The notes below the pieces were generated by a model. That model searched no databases and was not told the origin of the DNA. It was given only the letters and a program-made list of their open reading frames with translations. A stretch of 64,000 nucleotides of DNA. Origin: an uncultured Flavobacteriaceae bacterium (GTDB taxonomy: Bacteria; Bacteroidota; Bacteroidia; Flavobacteriales; Flavobacteriaceae). Numbering within the stretch: the first letter of the stretch is position 1; each line of letters begins with the position of its first letter. The stretch is taken from contig CANNAC010000008.1 in the NCBI GenBank assembly GCA_947502495.1, forward strand, positions 91,342 to 155,341, read 5' to 3'. Position numbers and translations under genes: made by a program. Below are positions 16,429-24,983 of the stretch, one piece after another.

Positions 16429-17211
16429 ATGAAAAGTATATATATCCTATTCTGTTTCCTCGTATCTATTTCTGCCTTCGGACAAAAATCCATAGATGCT
16501 ATTTTTCTGCAAAAAACAGAATCCCCGATAACAACCATTGTTGCTATGGATAATTTCGGGACCCAATACCATCTAGACTATGATATTCTATATAAAAAAG
16601 AACCGGAAAACACCACCAGTTACAGCAATGTACAATTGGGTAAAATCACCTCAGCAAACGCATTTAACTCATTAAAAATAAATGTGTTTTACAAAGATTT
16701 TAATACGGCTATAATTTTAGATAATCGACTGGCCGAAATCTTTAAAATAGACTTCAATACCACAAAACCGTATAAAAGTGTATCGCTAATTTCTACAGGA
16801 AATGATAATACCCTTTGGGTTTTTAATCAAGACACCCAACAATTGGAAGTCTATGATTATAAAATTAATAAAACAAGAGCTACAACACTGCCCGTACAAT
16901 CAGCTGTTTTAGACCTAAAAAGTAATTTTAATTTTTGCTGGCTGCTTACAGAAAACTATCTCTACAAATATAATTACTTTGGTAGTTTGACACAAAAAAT
17001 TAAAAATGAAGGATTTACAGCGATAGAAGAAGACAACGGAAATCTAGTTTTAAAAAAAGAAAACAGCCTTTACTTTTTACAAAAAAACACAGCGCAGTTC
17101 CTCGAAATCAAAATACCAAATTTGTTAATAAATCAGTTTTTACTAACCAATGAAACCTTGTATATTTGCCAGGAGAAAACCCTTTCTAAATTTCAACTAA
17201 AAATTAAATAA
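16429..17211 (+). CDS. Conserved exported protein of unknown function
   Basis: 260 residues with a signal peptide (MKSIYILFCFLVSISAFGQ). The mature part is made of short beta-strand repeats (TTIVAMDNFGTQYHL, SVSLISTGNDNTLWVFN, NFCWLLTENYLYKYN) spaced about 45 residues apart and reads like a small beta-propeller. No catalytic motif is visible. The deoxynucleoside kinase starts 3 bases after its stop, so the two are cotranscribed; I cannot infer a functional link. Confidence 0.7.
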   Translation: MKSIYILFCFLVSISAFGQKSIDAIFLQKTESPITTIVAMDNFGTQYHLDYDILYKKEPENTTSYSNVQLGKITSANAFNSLKINVFYKDFNTAIILDNRLAEIFKIDFNTTKPYKSVSLISTGNDNTLWVFNQDTQQLEVYDYKINKTRATTLPVQSAVLDLKSNFNFCWLLTENYLYKYNYFGSLTQKIKNEGFTAIEEDNGNLVLKKENSLYFLQKNTAQFLEIKIPNLLINQFLLTNETLYICQEKTLSKFQLKIK

Positions 17212-17214
17212 GAT

Positions 17215-17829
17215 ATGCACGTTGCCATAGCAGGAAATATTGGTGCTGGTAAAACCACCCTTACAAAATTACTAGCCAAACATTATAAATGGGAAGCGCA
17301 GTTAGAAGACGTAGTAGATAATCCTTATTTAGACGATTTTTACAATCAGATGGAACGTTGGAGTTTCAATTTACAGGTTTACTTTTTAAATAGCAGGTTT
17401 CGTCAGGTTTCCGATATTCGTGAAAGTGGTAAAGACATTATTCAAGACAGAACCATTTACGAAGATGCACATATTTTCGCACCCAACTTACACGCGATGG
17501 GCTTGATGACCAATCGTGATTTTGAAAACTACAAATCGCTTTTCGATCTTATGGAAAGTTTTGTAGAAGGTCCAGATTTACTAATATACTTACGTAGTTC
17601 TATTCCAAATTTGGTGTCGCAAATTCACAAACGTGGTCGCGATTATGAAAACTCGATAAGCATCGATTATTTAAGCAGATTAAATGAGCGTTATGAAGCT
17701 TGGATCACTGGTTACAACAAAGGAAATCTATTGATTATTGATGTAGATAACCTTGATTTTGTAGATAATCCAGAAGATTTAGGTTTTATCTTAAATAAAA
17801 TTGATGCAGAAATAAACGGATTATTTTAG
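17215..17829 (+). CDS. Deoxynucleoside kinase
   Basis: 204 residues, full length for bacterial dNK-type enzymes (deoxyadenosine/deoxyguanosine kinase group). It has a P-loop GNIGAGKT (7-14), the substrate-site segment WSFNLQVYFLNSRF, the DRT/ERS-equivalent IIQDRTIYEDAHIF, and the lid region with IHKRGRDYENSISIDYL. It phosphorylates salvaged deoxynucleosides with ATP in the cytoplasm. The exact nucleoside specificity is not readable here. It is the last gene before the repeat at 17843. Confidence 0.92.
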   Translation: MHVAIAGNIGAGKTTLTKLLAKHYKWEAQLEDVVDNPYLDDFYNQMERWSFNLQVYFLNSRFRQVSDIRESGKDIIQDRTIYEDAHIFAPNLHAMGLMTNRDFENYKSLFDLMESFVEGPDLLIYLRSSIPNLVSQIHKRGRDYENSISIDYLSRLNERYEAWITGYNKGNLLIIDVDNLDFVDNPEDLGFILNKIDAEINGLF

Positions 17830-17842
17830 TCTATTCAATATA

Positions 17843-18001
17843 ATAATTTAGGCGTTACCACAAGGGTCGCGCTATTCACTATATCTTTTTATTTAACAAA
17901 CGCTTCATCTACATGGCAAGCGAACTTTGTTATACTCTTTTTTCAAGCTCATTAAGGCTCAAAACGACAAATAAAAAGGATGCCGTTGCTATCGCTAACG
18001 C
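17843..18001 (-). repeat. Interspersed repeat, copy B (reverse orientation)
   Basis: Read on the minus strand it begins GCGTTAGCGATAGCAACGG, has CATCCTTTTTA, then a variable middle, AAAAAGATATAGTG, and ends GGTAACGCCTAAATTATTATA, matching copies A (9399) and C (60194) at both ends. An open frame of 86 codons crosses it but is not believed to be a gene. Confidence 0.7.
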
Positions 18002-18074
18002 AACAGGATTATACATAAAAAGAGCTACGTCTTTTAGGACAAACCATCCGCTTTTTTGTTACAACAAAAAACCA

Positions 18075-18268
18075 CCTTCCTTTAGCGAAAGGAAGGAGCT
18101 GGAAATATTACTAATTTCAGCAAACCTTTACTCCATCCTTTTTTTCTTGTTTTTACACTACGCAAATAAATAGCTTTTATTCACGAAGGAAACTGCGCTG
18201 CTATTTTCATACAAATATTCCGATCAGGAACATTACTATCCTTAATCACAATGAAAGGTCAAGCGATT
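18075..18268 (-). pseudogene. Decayed fragment of an App1-type phosphatase gene
   Basis: This stretch aligns base by base with the intact App1/DUF2183 gene nearby. ACACTACGCAAATAAATAGC (about 18155-18174) against ACACTACGTAAATAAATAGC (about 19215-19234) is the best block, and similarity continues on both sides over about 190 bases. It matches the part encoding roughly residues 254-315, including the GDSGEHDPD and IKAIYLRSVKHKKK regions, but carries base changes and indels that break the frame. It is probably the remnant of a tandem duplicate. The rest of 18002-18406 shows no gene. Confidence 0.7.
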
Positions 18269-18406
18269 CTTGCCGACCTACTATCCGATAGTAAAAACCA
18301 TAAAAAGTACAGGAATACTATAAATTAGAAAACGCTTAGCTTCAAAGAAAAACACTTCTAATCCCATAGAATCACTAGAAACACCAATATACCTACACAC
18401 AAACGT

Positions 18407-19054
18407 ATGACTTTTATAACCTACTTATTCTTAGGTTTTGTAACCGCTGTAATTGGTGCGCTACCATTAGGAACCACTAATGTTGCCGTTATTAATACCA
18501 CCATAAAAGAGAACATTCAAAATGCTTTAAAAATAATTTATACCGCAGCTTTATCCGAAATTATTCTAGTACTAATAGCTCTCCAATTTAATATGCAAAT
18601 TGAACATTTTATAGATAGAAATATTTGGGTTCAGTTTGCTATTGCCGTGCTATTATTAGTCGTTGGAATTATTCTCGTTTTAGGAAGAAAAGAATGTATT
18701 AAAGATGAGAATGACGAATGTATTATTATAAAAAAACGATTTAACCTTTCGAAACAAATGCTTGGTTTCATTCTCGGTTTGGTGAATCCAACCGTGTTGA
18801 TTTATTGGATTTTGGTTATTTCTTTTTTAAAGAAAAAAATGCTTTATTTAGACATAAGCATGGCATACACTTTATTGGTCCTATTCCTGTTTGGTATCTA
18901 TTTAGGAAAAGTAATGACATTATATGGCTATGGTAAATTTAGTCATAGGCTAAAAGTTAAAATGAAAAACACAACTACAAAAATCAACCGAATAATAGGT
19001 GTTTTATTATTAGCAGCTTCCCTTTTTCAGTTTGCTAAATTAGGTTATTCTTAA
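18407..19054 (+). CDS. LysE-family transporter
   Basis: 215 residues with about six hydrophobic segments. The N-terminal GFVTAVIGALPLGTTNVAVINTTIKEN corresponds to the LysE/RhtB signature (G-x-x-PGP region, here ALPLG). Segments include VQFAIAVLLLVVGIILVLG and MLGFILGLVNPTVLIYWILVISF. Family members export amino acids or small metabolites through the inner membrane. The substrate is unknown. It lies between the decayed and intact App1 genes, on the opposite strand. Confidence 0.8.
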   Translation: MTFITYLFLGFVTAVIGALPLGTTNVAVINTTIKENIQNALKIIYTAALSEIILVLIALQFNMQIEHFIDRNIWVQFAIAVLLLVVGIILVLGRKECIKDENDECIIIKKRFNLSKQMLGFILGLVNPTVLIYWILVISFLKKKMLYLDISMAYTLLVLFLFGIYLGKVMTLYGYGKFSHRLKVKMKNTTTKINRIIGVLLLAASLFQFAKLGYS

Positions 19055-19087
19055 GGTATAAATATTAAAAGAGTCATAAGTCAATAC

Positions 19088-20092
19088 TTATTTTATAAAC
19101 TCATTTTCACGCGCATGTTTAATGGCTTGCGCACTACTTTCGACTAACAAAGCAGGAGTTGTTTTATAATTTGCTAGCAACCCTTTGACACGAATCATTT
19201 TCTTTTTATGTTTTACACTACGTAAATAAATAGCTTTTATCCGTTGTGGAAACAACTCCGCTATTTCTATATAAATATCTGGATCATGCTCTCCACTATC
19301 GCCAATTAAAATAAAAGGCAAATCGGGATAGGTCTTTAATAAATCTAAAATCTCTTTCTGTTTTTGAGGTTTTTCATCTGCTTTTTTGCGCTTAAAAACA
19401 TCTTTAAAACTTCGTAATAATATGGGACCTTTCGGGAAGTTGTTTTGTTTCAAAAACAATTCTAGGTAACGATACAAATTCCACGGACTATGACTGACAT
19501 AAAATATAGGATTTGCATTTTCTCCAGACTTACCGCGATGTAATAGATGATAAAAATCTGCAGCACCTTCTAAAGGCAAACGCATTTTTGCAGATTTAAA
19601 AAAGGTATTATAAAGCACACGCCATTTTAAGGTAGAAACCACTCCGGTATGTAAAATAGTATCATCAATATCACTTGCAACACCAAAATCTACATGGTTT
19701 GAAGGTATTAATATTTCGGCAGGAAACCGGTTATCCTTTTGTATGTTTCCTTTAATCGAAGGATCATTAAAAGTGACTTCACAATGCAACCAACCTTCAG
19801 CATTAGCCATTCCCTTTAGATCTTGCAAATCTGCTTTTACTTTAAAATAACCATGATTATCACTCGTGGTTTCTAAACGCTTTCCATTTGGTAATTGTAC
19901 CGTAATGCCAACATGTTTTAGTTCATCACTTTCTAAACGTTTCCAGGTATTCACCAACACACTAAAAAAACCTTGCTGTTCTAAATCTATGGATTCGTCT
20001 TCTAAAGCTCTTCCGCGCAAATAAAAATGCGCATCTGTTCCATAGCTTTGAAATGCAATAATTTGAGCGGGATCTTTTCTAAATAGCCTCAT
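19088..20092 (-). CDS. App1 family (DUF2183) phosphatase
   Basis: 334 residues. Residues about 60-115 form a small beta domain (GITVQLPNGKRLETTSDNHG), then the catalytic DUF2183 domain: VASDIDDTILHTG with D141 and D143 (HAD-like DxDxT), the YVSHSPWNLY segment, and ILIGDSGEHDPDIY with D265 and D270. In yeast, App1 is a phosphatidate phosphatase working at actin and lipid sites; bacterial relatives are uncharacterised. A phosphatidate phosphatase here would feed diacylglycerol to the WS/DGAT encoded about 10 kb away, but this is only suggestive. A decayed copy lies at 18075-18268. Confidence 0.85.
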   Translation of the reverse strand: MRLFRKDPAQIIAFQSYGTDAHFYLRGRALEDESIDLEQQGFFSVLVNTWKRLESDELKHVGITVQLPNGKRLETTSDNHGYFKVKADLQDLKGMANAEGWLHCEVTFNDPSIKGNIQKDNRFPAEILIPSNHVDFGVASDIDDTILHTGVVSTLKWRVLYNTFFKSAKMRLPLEGAADFYHLLHRGKSGENANPIFYVSHSPWNLYRYLELFLKQNNFPKGPILLRSFKDVFKRKKADEKPQKQKEILDLLKTYPDLPFILIGDSGEHDPDIYIEIAELFPQRIKAIYLRSVKHKKKMIRVKGLLANYKTTPALLVESSAQAIKHARENEFIK

Positions 20093-20117
20093 GAATAATT
20101 CGTTGCTTCAAAATAAC

Positions 20118-20144
20118 AAAAAACCACGCATAAAGCGTGGTTTT
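20118..20144 (-). terminator. Intrinsic terminator after hppA
   Basis: ACCACGC (20123-20129)/GCGTGGT (20135-20141) with A- and T-runs on either side, 23 bases beyond the hppA stop. It may also serve in the other direction. Confidence 0.75.
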
Positions 20145-20166
20145 AATTTATAAAATATAAAGGAAC

Positions 20167-22596
20167 TTATTCTTTTACATCTATTATTTTGATCGTTATA
20201 TCTTTTGCAGAATCTTCTATCGATTTAAGTACGTCGTTAAAAGCACCTTCTATCACTTCGGTAGTAACATCTTCCACACCGTTTGTAATAGTAACGGTAG
20301 TAACCGTTCCTTTAGCAGTACCATCTGCCATTTTTTGAATAGCAGCTTTATGTATTACTTGCGTATTGGAATCACTCACTACATTTTCTACACGAATCTC
20401 ATCGGTTACTGCCATTCCATCTTCTGCATGTCCTCCTAAAATAGGAGCAATTACCAATCCGATTAAACAAGTCAGTTTAATTAAAATATTCATCGATGGT
20501 CCAGAAGTATCTTTAAAAGGATCTCCAACAGTATCTCCAGTTACGGCTGCTTTATGTGCCTCCGAACCTTTGTATGTCATTACCCCATTAATCTCTACTC
20601 CTGCTTCAAAAGATTTCTTTGCATTATCCCATGCACCACCAGCGTTATTTTGAAAAATAGCCCAAAGCACACCACTTACAGTAACACCAGCCATATAACC
20701 ACCTAACATTTCGGCAACTAACATATTATTATCTTGATAAACTAATTTACCAACCAATACCACTGCAATTGGGAAACCTATAGTTAAGATTCCTGGCAAC
20801 ATCATTTCTTTTAAGGATGCTTTGGTAGAAATAGCAACACATTTATCGTATTCTGGTTTTCCAGTTCCTTCCATAATTCCTGGAATCTCTTTGAACTGTC
20901 TTACCACTTCATTTACCATCTCCATTGCCGCTTTTCCAACAGCATTCATAGCTAAAGCAGAGAATACTACAGGAACCATACCTCCAACAAATAACATGGC
21001 TAAAACAGGTGCTTTAAAGATGTTAATTCCGTCAATACGAGTAAAGGTTACATAAGCAGCAAATAAAGCCAATGACGTTAATGCAGCAGACGCAATAGCA
21101 AAACCTTTACCTGTTGCAGCAGTTGTATTACCAACAGCATCTAAAATATCTGTACGCTCTCTAACGATAGGATCTTGCTCACTCATTTCGGCAATACCAC
21201 CAGCATTATCTGCAATTGGTCCAAAAGCATCGATTGCTAATTGCATCGCTGTAGTTGCCATCATTGCTGAAGCAGCTAAAGCAACACCATAAAACCCTGC
21301 CAATGCATAAGATGCCCATATTGCAGCTGCAAATAATAATACAGAAGAGAAAGTAGAAATCATTCCAGTCGCTAAACCAGCAATAATGTTTGTTCCTGCT
21401 CCAGTACTAGATTGTTGTACAATTTTAAGGATTGGTTTAGAACCTAAACCTGTATAATATTCTGTAAATGCCGAAATTCCAGCACCAACAACTAAACCAA
21501 CTAAACATGCATAAAACACACGCATAGAAGAAATGTCTTTAACGCCTTCGCCAAAGAAATCCATTTGCATGGTTTCTGGTAACATCCAAGTTACTAATCC
21601 AAAACAAGCAATAGCAACCATTGCTATAGATGCCCAGTTCCCAATATTTAGTGCTTTTTGCACATCTGCCTCTTTTGCATCATTAGATGAAATTTTAACT
21701 AATAAAGTTCCTATAAGAGAAATGATAATTCCTACTCCAGCAATAGACATTGGTAAAAGAATTGGTCCGATACCACCAAAAGCATCTTGAATTGCTCCGC
21801 CCATATCTTCAATAACATAATTACCTAAAACCATTGCAGCTAAAACGGTTGCCACATAAGACCCAAATAAATCGGCTCCCATACCTGCAACATCTCCTAC
21901 GTTGTCACCAACATTATCTGCAATTGTTGCTGGGTTTCTTGGATCATCTTCTGGAATATCTGCTTGAACTTTTCCTGCTAAATCGGCTCCAACATCGGCA
22001 GCTTTGGTATATATACCACCACCAACTCTTGCAAACAAAGCAATAGATTCTGCTCCTAGTGAGAAACCAGCTAATGCTTCTAGGACAATAGTCATGTCAC
22101 TAGTGTTAGTCCATTCACCTCCCATAAACAATTGGAAGAAAATAATAAAGAAAAGAGTTAAACCTAATACTGCTAAACCAGCTACTCCAAGTCCCATAAC
22201 GGTACCTCCACCAAAAGACACTTTTAATGCATTTGGTAAACTTGTTTTTGCTGCTTGCGTTGTTCTAACATTCGTTTTCGTTGCTATTTTCATTCCCATG
22301 TTTCCTGCAAATGCAGAAAAGATAGCTCCGATAATAAAGGCAACTACAATTAAATACGTACTATTCATATAAAAAGCAATACCCGCTAGAACAATACTTG
22401 CTCCAACGACAAAGAATGTTAATAAACGGTACTCGGCATTTAAGAAAGCAAGTGCACCTTCATAGATGTGATCTGAAATTTCTTTCATTTTACCATCTCC
22501 AGCGTCTTGTTTCATTACCCAAGATTTCTTTACAACCATGTAAATTAATCCTAAAACAGCCAATATAATTGGCATATAAATCATCATTGATTCCAT
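20167..22596 (-). CDS. hppA: Membrane ion-translocating pyrophosphatase, K+-dependent type
   Basis: 809 residues, about 16 membrane helices. It hydrolyses PPi and pumps H+ and/or Na+ across the inner membrane. The PPi-binding signature [21 protein letters not shown] is present, as is [13 protein letters not shown] near residue 490; alanine in GNTTAA marks the K+-dependent subfamily (Lys in the K+-independent one). The last ~85 residues (after the final helix, from about 725) form a soluble, Asp/Glu/Val/Thr-rich extension not usual in the family. The soluble pyrophosphatase gene lies upstream on the same strand but has its own terminator, so they are not one transcript. Confidence 0.95.
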   Translation of the reverse strand: MESMMIYMPIILAVLGLIYMVVKKSWVMKQDAGDGKMKEISDHIYEGALAFLNAEYRLLTFFVVGASIVLAGIAFYMNSTYLIVVAFIIGAIFSAFAGNMGMKIATKTNVRTTQAAKTSLPNALKVSFGGGTVMGLGVAGLAVLGLTLFFIIFFQLFMGGEWTNTSDMTIVLEALAGFSLGAESIALFARVGGGIYTKAADVGADLAGKVQADIPEDDPRNPATIADNVGDNVGDVAGMGADLFGSYVATVLAAMVLGNYVIEDMGGAIQDAFGGIGPILLPMSIAGVGIIISLIGTLLVKISSNDAKEADVQKALNIGNWASIAMVAIACFGLVTWMLPETMQMDFFGEGVKDISSMRVFYACLVGLVVGAGISAFTEYYTGLGSKPILKIVQQSSTGAGTNIIAGLATGMISTFSSVLLFAAAIWASYALAGFYGVALAASAMMATTAMQLAIDAFGPIADNAGGIAEMSEQDPIVRERTDILDAVGNTTAATGKGFAIASAALTSLALFAAYVTFTRIDGINIFKAPVLAMLFVGGMVPVVFSALAMNAVGKAAMEMVNEVVRQFKEIPGIMEGTGKPEYDKCVAISTKASLKEMMLPGILTIGFPIAVVLVGKLVYQDNNMLVAEMLGGYMAGVTVSGVLWAIFQNNAGGAWDNAKKSFEAGVEINGVMTYKGSEAHKAAVTGDTVGDPFKDTSGPSMNILIKLTCLIGLVIAPILGGHAEDGMAVTDEIRVENVVSDSNTQVIHKAAIQKMADGTAKGTVTTVTITNGVEDVTTEVIEGAFNDVLKSIEDSAKDITIKIIDVKE

Positions 22597-22801
22597 ATTA
22601 TTTTATAGTTTGGTTAGTTTTTAACGATTGCTAAAGTAATAAAATCAAATAGAAGTAAAAAATATTTTAAAATCGCAATTTTTTAACATAAAAATTATGG
22701 TTTTATCATTTAGATTCACAAAACAAAACAGGGCACACAAGGCTTTTACTAAAACAGAAAAGATAAAAAATTACAACCTGCTAAATTTCAGTGTTTTAAA
22801 T

Positions 22802-22837
22802 AAAAAAAGCCCTTTCATTTATCATGAAAGGGCTTTT
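22802..22837 (-). terminator. Intrinsic terminator after ppa
   Basis: GCCCTTTCAT (22809-22818)/ATGAAAGGGC (22824-22833), with an A-run on the left that reads as T on the minus strand, 22 bases after the ppa stop. Confidence 0.85.
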
Positions 22838-22858
22838 ATACTTATATTTTAAATGGTC

Positions 22859-23386
22859 TTATATCGTAAAGTTTCCATTTGCTTTATGCTCGCTATTTTC
22901 ATAACGTTCCACACATTTATTTAAAATATCGTAAGCTTCTTCTGCATTTCCCCAACCACCTACATCTACTTTTTTCTTTTCTAAATCTTTATACACTTGA
23001 AAGAAATGCGTAATTTCTTTTATTCTGTGTGGATTTAAATCATCAATATCATTGTAAATATTCCAGATAGGATCTGTAGTAGGTACACAAATTAATTTCT
23101 CATCTGGTCCTTTTTCATCTGTCATATGGAATACACCAATTGGCTTTACTTCCATTACACACATTGGGAAAGTTGGTTCTGTTCCCATTACTAATACATC
23201 TAATGGATCTCCATCTAGCGCTAAAGTTTCTGGAATGAAACCATAATCTCCAGGATACATCATGGAAGAAAAGAGCATTCTATCGAAACGGATTTTATGC
23301 AAATCAAAATCGTATTCGTATTTATTTCTACTTCCTTTTGGGATTTCTATTAAAACATCAAATGTTTTTTTTCCTTTTGGGCTCAT
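22859..23386 (-). CDS. ppa: Soluble inorganic pyrophosphatase
   Basis: 175 residues, the family I bacterial size. It shows the substrate region EIPKGSRNKYEYD and the active-site motif DGDPLDVLV (around residues 57-65) with its metal-binding aspartates; later KVDVGGWG follows. It hydrolyses PPi in the cytoplasm. A short palindrome of the TTTCCGC type lies 18 bases before the start (23405-23422). Having both soluble and membrane enzymes next to each other suggests a choice between heat and ion-gradient use of PPi. Confidence 0.95.
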   Translation of the reverse strand: MSPKGKKTFDVLIEIPKGSRNKYEYDFDLHKIRFDRMLFSSMMYPGDYGFIPETLALDGDPLDVLVMGTEPTFPMCVMEVKPIGVFHMTDEKGPDEKLICVPTTDPIWNIYNDIDDLNPHRIKEITHFFQVYKDLEKKKVDVGGWGNAEEAYDILNKCVERYENSEHKANGNFTI

Positions 23387-23404
23387 TTATATAGTATTTA
23401 TTAA

Positions 23405-23422
23405 TTTCCGCGAAAGCGCAAA
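23405..23422 (-). repeat. Short leader hairpin, TTTCCGC type, at ppa
   Basis: On the minus strand TTTGCGC-TTTC-GCGGAAA, with one mismatch from the perfect copy at 49445-49462. It ends 18 bases before the ppa start codon. Confidence 0.5.
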
Positions 23423-23552
23423 CAGTATTGTTAATATCCATAATTCGGAGAGCAAAAGTACAGAAACATTTAGCTTCTAGCAACTAAAAAACATTTCATT
23501 TAATCAAAAAACAGTACCTTGTTATTTATTAGCTATTAAATCTATTCTTTAA

Positions 23553-23954
23553 ATGCCTTTATATAAAAATTATTTTCTAGTTTTTTTATTCTTAATTCCA
23601 TGTATAACCTCAGCGCAAAATTTAGAATGTTGCACTTCAGATAAGGAAATTGAAGAAGCAATTACTGGGTATTGGAAAATTAAAAATGATGCTTCTAAAA
23701 GCATTTATCATTATTGGTTTGAAAACGGTAGAGGCAACGTTGAAAATGTGATACGAACAGAAACGACAGGAGAATACAAGCCCGTTGAAAAATCACACTC
23801 GCATATTTACTTAAAGAAAGAAGATACTACTTTTATATTGGAATACATCTATAAATACGGCAATTGGACATCGGTTTTAAAAAAATTGAGCGCCACCAAT
23901 TTAACCTTAGAAACAAATGGCGAAACTACGGTATATTACAAAGTGGAATTTTAA
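23553..23954 (+). CDS. Small exported lipocalin-like protein
   Basis: 133 residues with a signal peptide (MPLYKNYFLVFLFLIPCITSAQ). The mature part shows EAITGYWKIKNDAS, YYHYW-like FENGRG and repeated short strands ending in TVYYKVEF, in line with the small lipocalin-like domains common in Bacteroidota. Two adjacent cysteines (ECCTS) follow the cleavage site. Stands alone between ppa (divergent) and gpsA (convergent). Function unknown. Confidence 0.6.
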   Translation: MPLYKNYFLVFLFLIPCITSAQNLECCTSDKEIEEAITGYWKIKNDASKSIYHYWFENGRGNVENVIRTETTGEYKPVEKSHSHIYLKKEDTTFILEYIYKYGNWTSVLKKLSATNLTLETNGETTVYYKVEF

Positions 23955-23977
23955 AACAAACGAAATACAAGGAACAA

Positions 23978-24979
23978 TTATCCTGGCTCCTTCTCCGATC
24001 CACTTTCCAATTTAATTAGACCTCTAAAAGCATCATTAACCGTATTACCTTCATAAAGCACTTTATAAACCTCTCGAGATATTGGCATATCGACTTTATA
24101 ATCTTTAGCAAGTTCCATTACTACTTTGGCTGTTTTTACGCCTTCAGCAACTTCGTCCATTTCTTCAATAATCTGATCTAGACTTTTTCCTCGTCCGATT
24201 TCAAATCCGACATGGTGGTTTCTACTTTTAGAACTCGAACAAGTGGCAACTAAATCGCCCATTCCTGCAAGTCCTGCAAACGTGCGTCGTTTTCCTCCCA
24301 TTGCGGTTCCTAATCTAGTTAACTCCGATAAGCCTCTGGTAATTAAAGCTGCTCTGGTATTATCTCCAGCATTTGCTCCGTCTCCCATTCCTGTAGCAAT
24401 CGCCATAATATTTTTTAATGCACCACCAAGTTCGCAGCCTATCACATCATTATTGGTATACACACGAAACAATCCGGTACTAAATACTTGTTGTAGTTGT
24501 TTTGCAATGGTTTTATCTACCATCGCGATTACTGCTGCTGCTGCCTGACCAGAATGTATTTCTTTAGCTAAATTAGGTCCGGTTAAAACGCCTGCTGGAT
24601 GCCCAGGAAGTTCTTCTTCGATAATTTGCGTCATCCGCATTTTAGTATCTAATTCTAAACCTTTAGCCAAACTTACAATAGGAACCCAAGGTCTAATAAA
24701 AGGCTTTGCTGCACGTAAAACTTCTCTAAAATGTTGCGAAGGAATTCCCATTACAATCACATCGGCATTCTTCACCGTTTCTTCAATAGAAGTAGAAGCC
24801 TTTAAATTCTTATGTAATTTGGCTCCCGGTAAATATTTAGAATTGCTATGTTCTTCATTTATTTCTTGAACAGCCTTTTCATTTCTTGCCCATAAAATAG
24901 TATCATTATTTTTCGCAGTCAATGATGCTACTGTGGTTCCCCAAGAACCACCTCCTAAAATTCCGACGTTTAGTTTCAT
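23978..24979 (-). CDS. gpsA: Glycerol-3-phosphate dehydrogenase, NAD(P)+
   Basis: 333 residues. Rossmann motif GILGGGSWGTTVA (G9-G14), the conserved SLAKGLE, TGPNLAKEI and the catalytic Lys region ELGGALKNIMAIATGMGDG. It reduces dihydroxyacetone phosphate to sn-glycerol-3-phosphate, the backbone of all glycerolipids. It starts 5 bases after the PlsB-HAD-PlsC fusion gene on the same strand and is the last gene of the lipid operon 32195-23978, so substrate supply and acylation are encoded together. Confidence 0.96.
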   Translation of the reverse strand: MKLNVGILGGGSWGTTVASLTAKNNDTILWARNEKAVQEINEEHSNSKYLPGAKLHKNLKASTSIEETVKNADVIVMGIPSQHFREVLRAAKPFIRPWVPIVSLAKGLELDTKMRMTQIIEEELPGHPAGVLTGPNLAKEIHSGQAAAAVIAMVDKTIAKQLQQVFSTGLFRVYTNNDVIGCELGGALKNIMAIATGMGDGANAGDNTRAALITRGLSELTRLGTAMGGKRRTFAGLAGMGDLVATCSSSKSRNHHVGFEIGRGKSLDQIIEEMDEVAEGVKTAKVVMELAKDYKVDMPISREVYKVLYEGNTVNDAFRGLIKLESGSEKEPG

Positions 24980-24983
24980 ATGC

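Noticed and set aside
17913..18173. Open frame of 86 codons on the plus strand
   Set aside because: It runs through repeat copy B and the decayed App1 fragment and has no family similarity; conservation of the repeat in non-coding positions elsewhere explains it.
21533..22372. Several plus-strand frames opposite hppA
   Set aside because: Shadows of the membrane pyrophosphatase; the minus-strand gene carries every family signature.
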